From Bacteroidia bacterium (lineage in GTDB: Bacteria; Bacteroidota; Bacteroidia; Bacteroidales; Azobacteroidaceae): a DNA stretch of 9,002 nucleotides. The stretch is from contig BNXB01000055.1 in assembly GCA_025999255.1 (NCBI GenBank), positions 1-9,002 of the forward strand, written 5' to 3'. This document shows positions 7,869-9,002 of this stretch, piece by piece. The notes beneath the pieces were generated by a model, which saw only the letters and a list, made by a program, of their open reading frames with translations, made no database searches and was not told where the DNA came from. Position 1 is the first letter of the stretch. The number at the start of each line of letters is the position of its first letter. Made by a program: the position numbers and the translations under genes.

Positions 7869-7906
7869 CTAATTAAATATCATTTTCCGGTTTTCGGAAA
7901 AAGCTA

Positions 7907-7915
7907 ACAAATGTA
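7907..7915 (-). promoter_or_regulatory. gyrB promoter, -7 element
   Basis: On the minus strand these bases read TACATTTGT, an exact TAnnTTTG match followed by a pyrimidine. The -33 region is weak, with only a TTTA-like word in an otherwise A/T-rich stretch. It would give a leader of about 45 nt before the gyrB ATG. That leader contains a small hairpin, TTTTCCG (7883-7889) with CGGAAAA (7895-7901) on the plus strand. Confidence 0.6.
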
Positions 7916-7955
7916 CGATTTTTTTTTGAGATAAAGAAGTAAAAAGAGATAAAAA

Positions 7956-8447
7956 TTACCCTGAGAACTCTATCACTTCGAGGTCGCGGATATCCTTCCC
8001 GTCAATACAAAACCGGATGATAGTCCTGACTTGGTGAAATCCTTGTTTTCCTGCGGCGCCGGGGTTGATATGCAATAATTTGAGGCAGGGATCATATTGT
8101 ACTTTCAGGATGTGTGAGTGCCCGCATATAAATAATCCGGGAGGGTTATTGAATATTTCCGGTCGTACTTCGGGAGCGTATTTCCCCGGATATCCTCCGA
8201 TATGAGTTATCCAGACATTCAGTTCTTCTATCCGGAAACGGAGATGCTTAGGACATTGTGTACGAACAGGATATCCGTCGATATTTCCGTGTACGGCGCG
8301 AACCGGTACGATTGATTCCAGGTTGTTTAAGACATCCGTACTTCCGATATCTCCTGCATGCCAGATTTCGTCGCAGGAAGAAAAATAGGATACGAATTTT
8401 TCATCCCAATAACCGTGAGTGTCCGAAAGTAAACCGATTTTTTTCAT
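7956..8447 (-). CDS. YfcE/MJ0936-family metallophosphoesterase
   Basis: The protein has 163 residues, normal for this compact family (COG0622, calcineurin-like). The two-metal site is complete: D9 and H11 in SDTHG, D33 in HAGDIG, N55 in GNID (the family's GNxD), H82 in THIGG, and H110/H112 in GHSH. Relatives are cytoplasmic phosphodiesterases that cut simple phosphodiester substrates in vitro with Mn or a similar metal; the natural substrate is not settled. No signal peptide or membrane segment is seen. It lies 99 nt upstream of gyrB on the same strand, but gyrB has its own promoter, so a shared transcript is not required. It diverges from ppk1 across 56 nt. A link with phosphate or polyphosphate metabolism is only suggested by position. 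Confidence 0.9.
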   Translation of the reverse strand: MKKIGLLSDTHGYWDEKFVSYFSSCDEIWHAGDIGSTDVLNNLESIVPVRAVHGNIDGYPVRTQCPKHLRFRIEELNVWITHIGGYPGKYAPEVRPEIFNNPPGLFICGHSHILKVQYDPCLKLLHINPGAAGKQGFHQVRTIIRFCIDGKDIRDLEVIEFSG

Positions 8448-8453
8448 TCTTCT

Positions 8454-8484
8454 TTTGTTCTTGGCGCAAAATTAATACTTTTAC
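8454..8484 (+). promoter_or_regulatory. Candidate ppk1 promoter
   Basis: TTTG at 8454-8457 and TACTTTTAC at 8476-8484 (one mismatch to TAnnTTTG plus pyrimidine) are separated by 18 nt. Transcription would begin about 13-15 nt before the ATG at 8504, giving a very short leader. Confidence 0.45.
8466..8474 (-). promoter_or_regulatory. Candidate phosphoesterase promoter, -7 element
   Basis: The minus strand reads TAATTTTGC, an exact TAnnTTTG match plus pyrimidine, 18 nt upstream of the phosphoesterase start at 8447. No good -33 word is found at the usual spacing. It lies within the spacer of the divergent ppk1 promoter, so the two polymerases would compete. Confidence 0.45.
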
Positions 8485-8503
8485 ACTCAAAATACCGGAG
8501 ACC

Positions 8504-9002
8504 ATGGAAAAAGATTTCAAGTATTTCAATCGGGATATCAGTTGGTTATCGTTCAATTACCGGGTATTACTGGAAGCAGAGGATGAAAATCTCCCAATCT
8601 ATGAGCGGATAAAATTTCTGTCTATCCATGCTTCCAATTTGGAAGAATTCTATAAAATCCGGGTATCGGAACACCGGAGTGTAATTATGCGTAAGATCCA
8701 TTCCGAAGAAGATCCGGCGGAAGCTGAGCAAACTCTGGAAGAAATTAAAAAAGAGGTCACCCGTCAGCAGGAAAAGTTTTTCTCTGTTTTTAAGTCGAGT
8801 ATTCTTCCCGAGTTGGATAGACAAGGGATAATATTTTATATGGGATCCGATGTTGAACCTTTCCATCGTGAATTCATACATAAATTTTTTATTGAGGAGG
8901 TTTTTCCTTTTCTTCAACCGGTATTGATACTGAAAGAGCATTTGCGTATCTTTATCCGTGACAATCGTCTTTACCAGGTCGTTCAATTATTGAGGAAAGA
9001 TC
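8504..9002 (+). CDS. ppk1: Polyphosphate kinase Ppk1, N-terminal part (runs off the window)
   Basis: The first 166 codons are present and open to the end of the window. The start MEKDFKYFNRDISWLSFNYRV and the following ASNLEEFYKIRV are the conserved N-terminal domain words of Ppk1 (E. coli has ELSWLSFNERVL and NNLDEFYKVR). FPFLQPVLI near residues 143-151 matches the start of the second conserved block. Ppk1 (about 690 residues) polymerises the gamma phosphate of ATP into inorganic polyphosphate through a phospho-histidine. Those catalytic histidines lie beyond the window. The ATG at 8504 fits the family start. GGAG at 8497-8500 is too close to be a good ribosome site. It is divergent from the phosphoesterase gene. 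Confidence 0.92.
   Translation, partial: MEKDFKYFNRDISWLSFNYRVLLEAEDENLPIYERIKFLSIHASNLEEFYKIRVSEHRSVIMRKIHSEEDPAEAEQTLEEIKKEVTRQQEKFFSVFKSSILPELDRQGIIFYMGSDVEPFHREFIHKFFIEEVFPFLQPVLILKEHLRIFIRDNRLYQVVQLLRKD

Noticed and set aside
8567..8986. Minus-strand open frame of 139 codons opposite ppk1
   Set aside because: The plus strand encodes clear Ppk1 words throughout; the minus product is an unrelated shadow.

Overview
The window looks like the chromosome of a member of the Bacteroidota, most likely order Bacteroidales. This rests on three things: the close fit of LptB, GyrB and Ppk1 to that group; several promoters of the TAnnTTTG (-7) type recognised by the Bacteroidota primary sigma factor; and start codons with little or no Shine-Dalgarno sequence. 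Genus cannot be fixed from sequence reading alone.

Left part (1-1882, plus strand): the 3' end of lptB, the ATPase of the lipopolysaccharide transporter. A non-coding stretch with a long hairpin and repeated CTCCGTG words follows. Next comes a secreted protein with YXWGXW-type aromatic repeats and a charged tail, then a very small exported protein built from three 12-residue Lys/Cys repeats. The small gene has its own promoter and a strong intrinsic terminator.

Middle part (about 1883-5810, minus strand) is accessory DNA. It holds an IS with a DUF772/DDE transposase broken by a frameshift, and the ruins of a type I restriction-modification locus. Reading along the minus strand, the order is: the last 95 codons of hsdS; an intact, translationally coupled rloA-rloB pair (AAA ATPase plus RloB-domain protein); and a 23-codon stump of hsdR starting 10 nt after rloB. 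A terminator hairpin lies just beyond. The modification gene and nearly all of the restriction gene are absent from the window, while the linked ATPase pair is intact. That pair resembles two-gene abortive-infection modules of the AbiL kind, so it may still work as a stand-alone defence unit (inference).

Right part (5901-9002) is housekeeping: gyrB (minus, complete, own promoter), a YfcE/MJ0936-type metallophosphoesterase (minus), and divergently the 5' third or less of ppk1 (plus, running off the window). The last two share a 56-nt intergenic region with overlapping divergent promoter elements.

The most noteworthy points are the decayed type I locus that kept rloAB, the repeat-built Cys-pair mini-protein, and the hairpin/repeat block after lptB.
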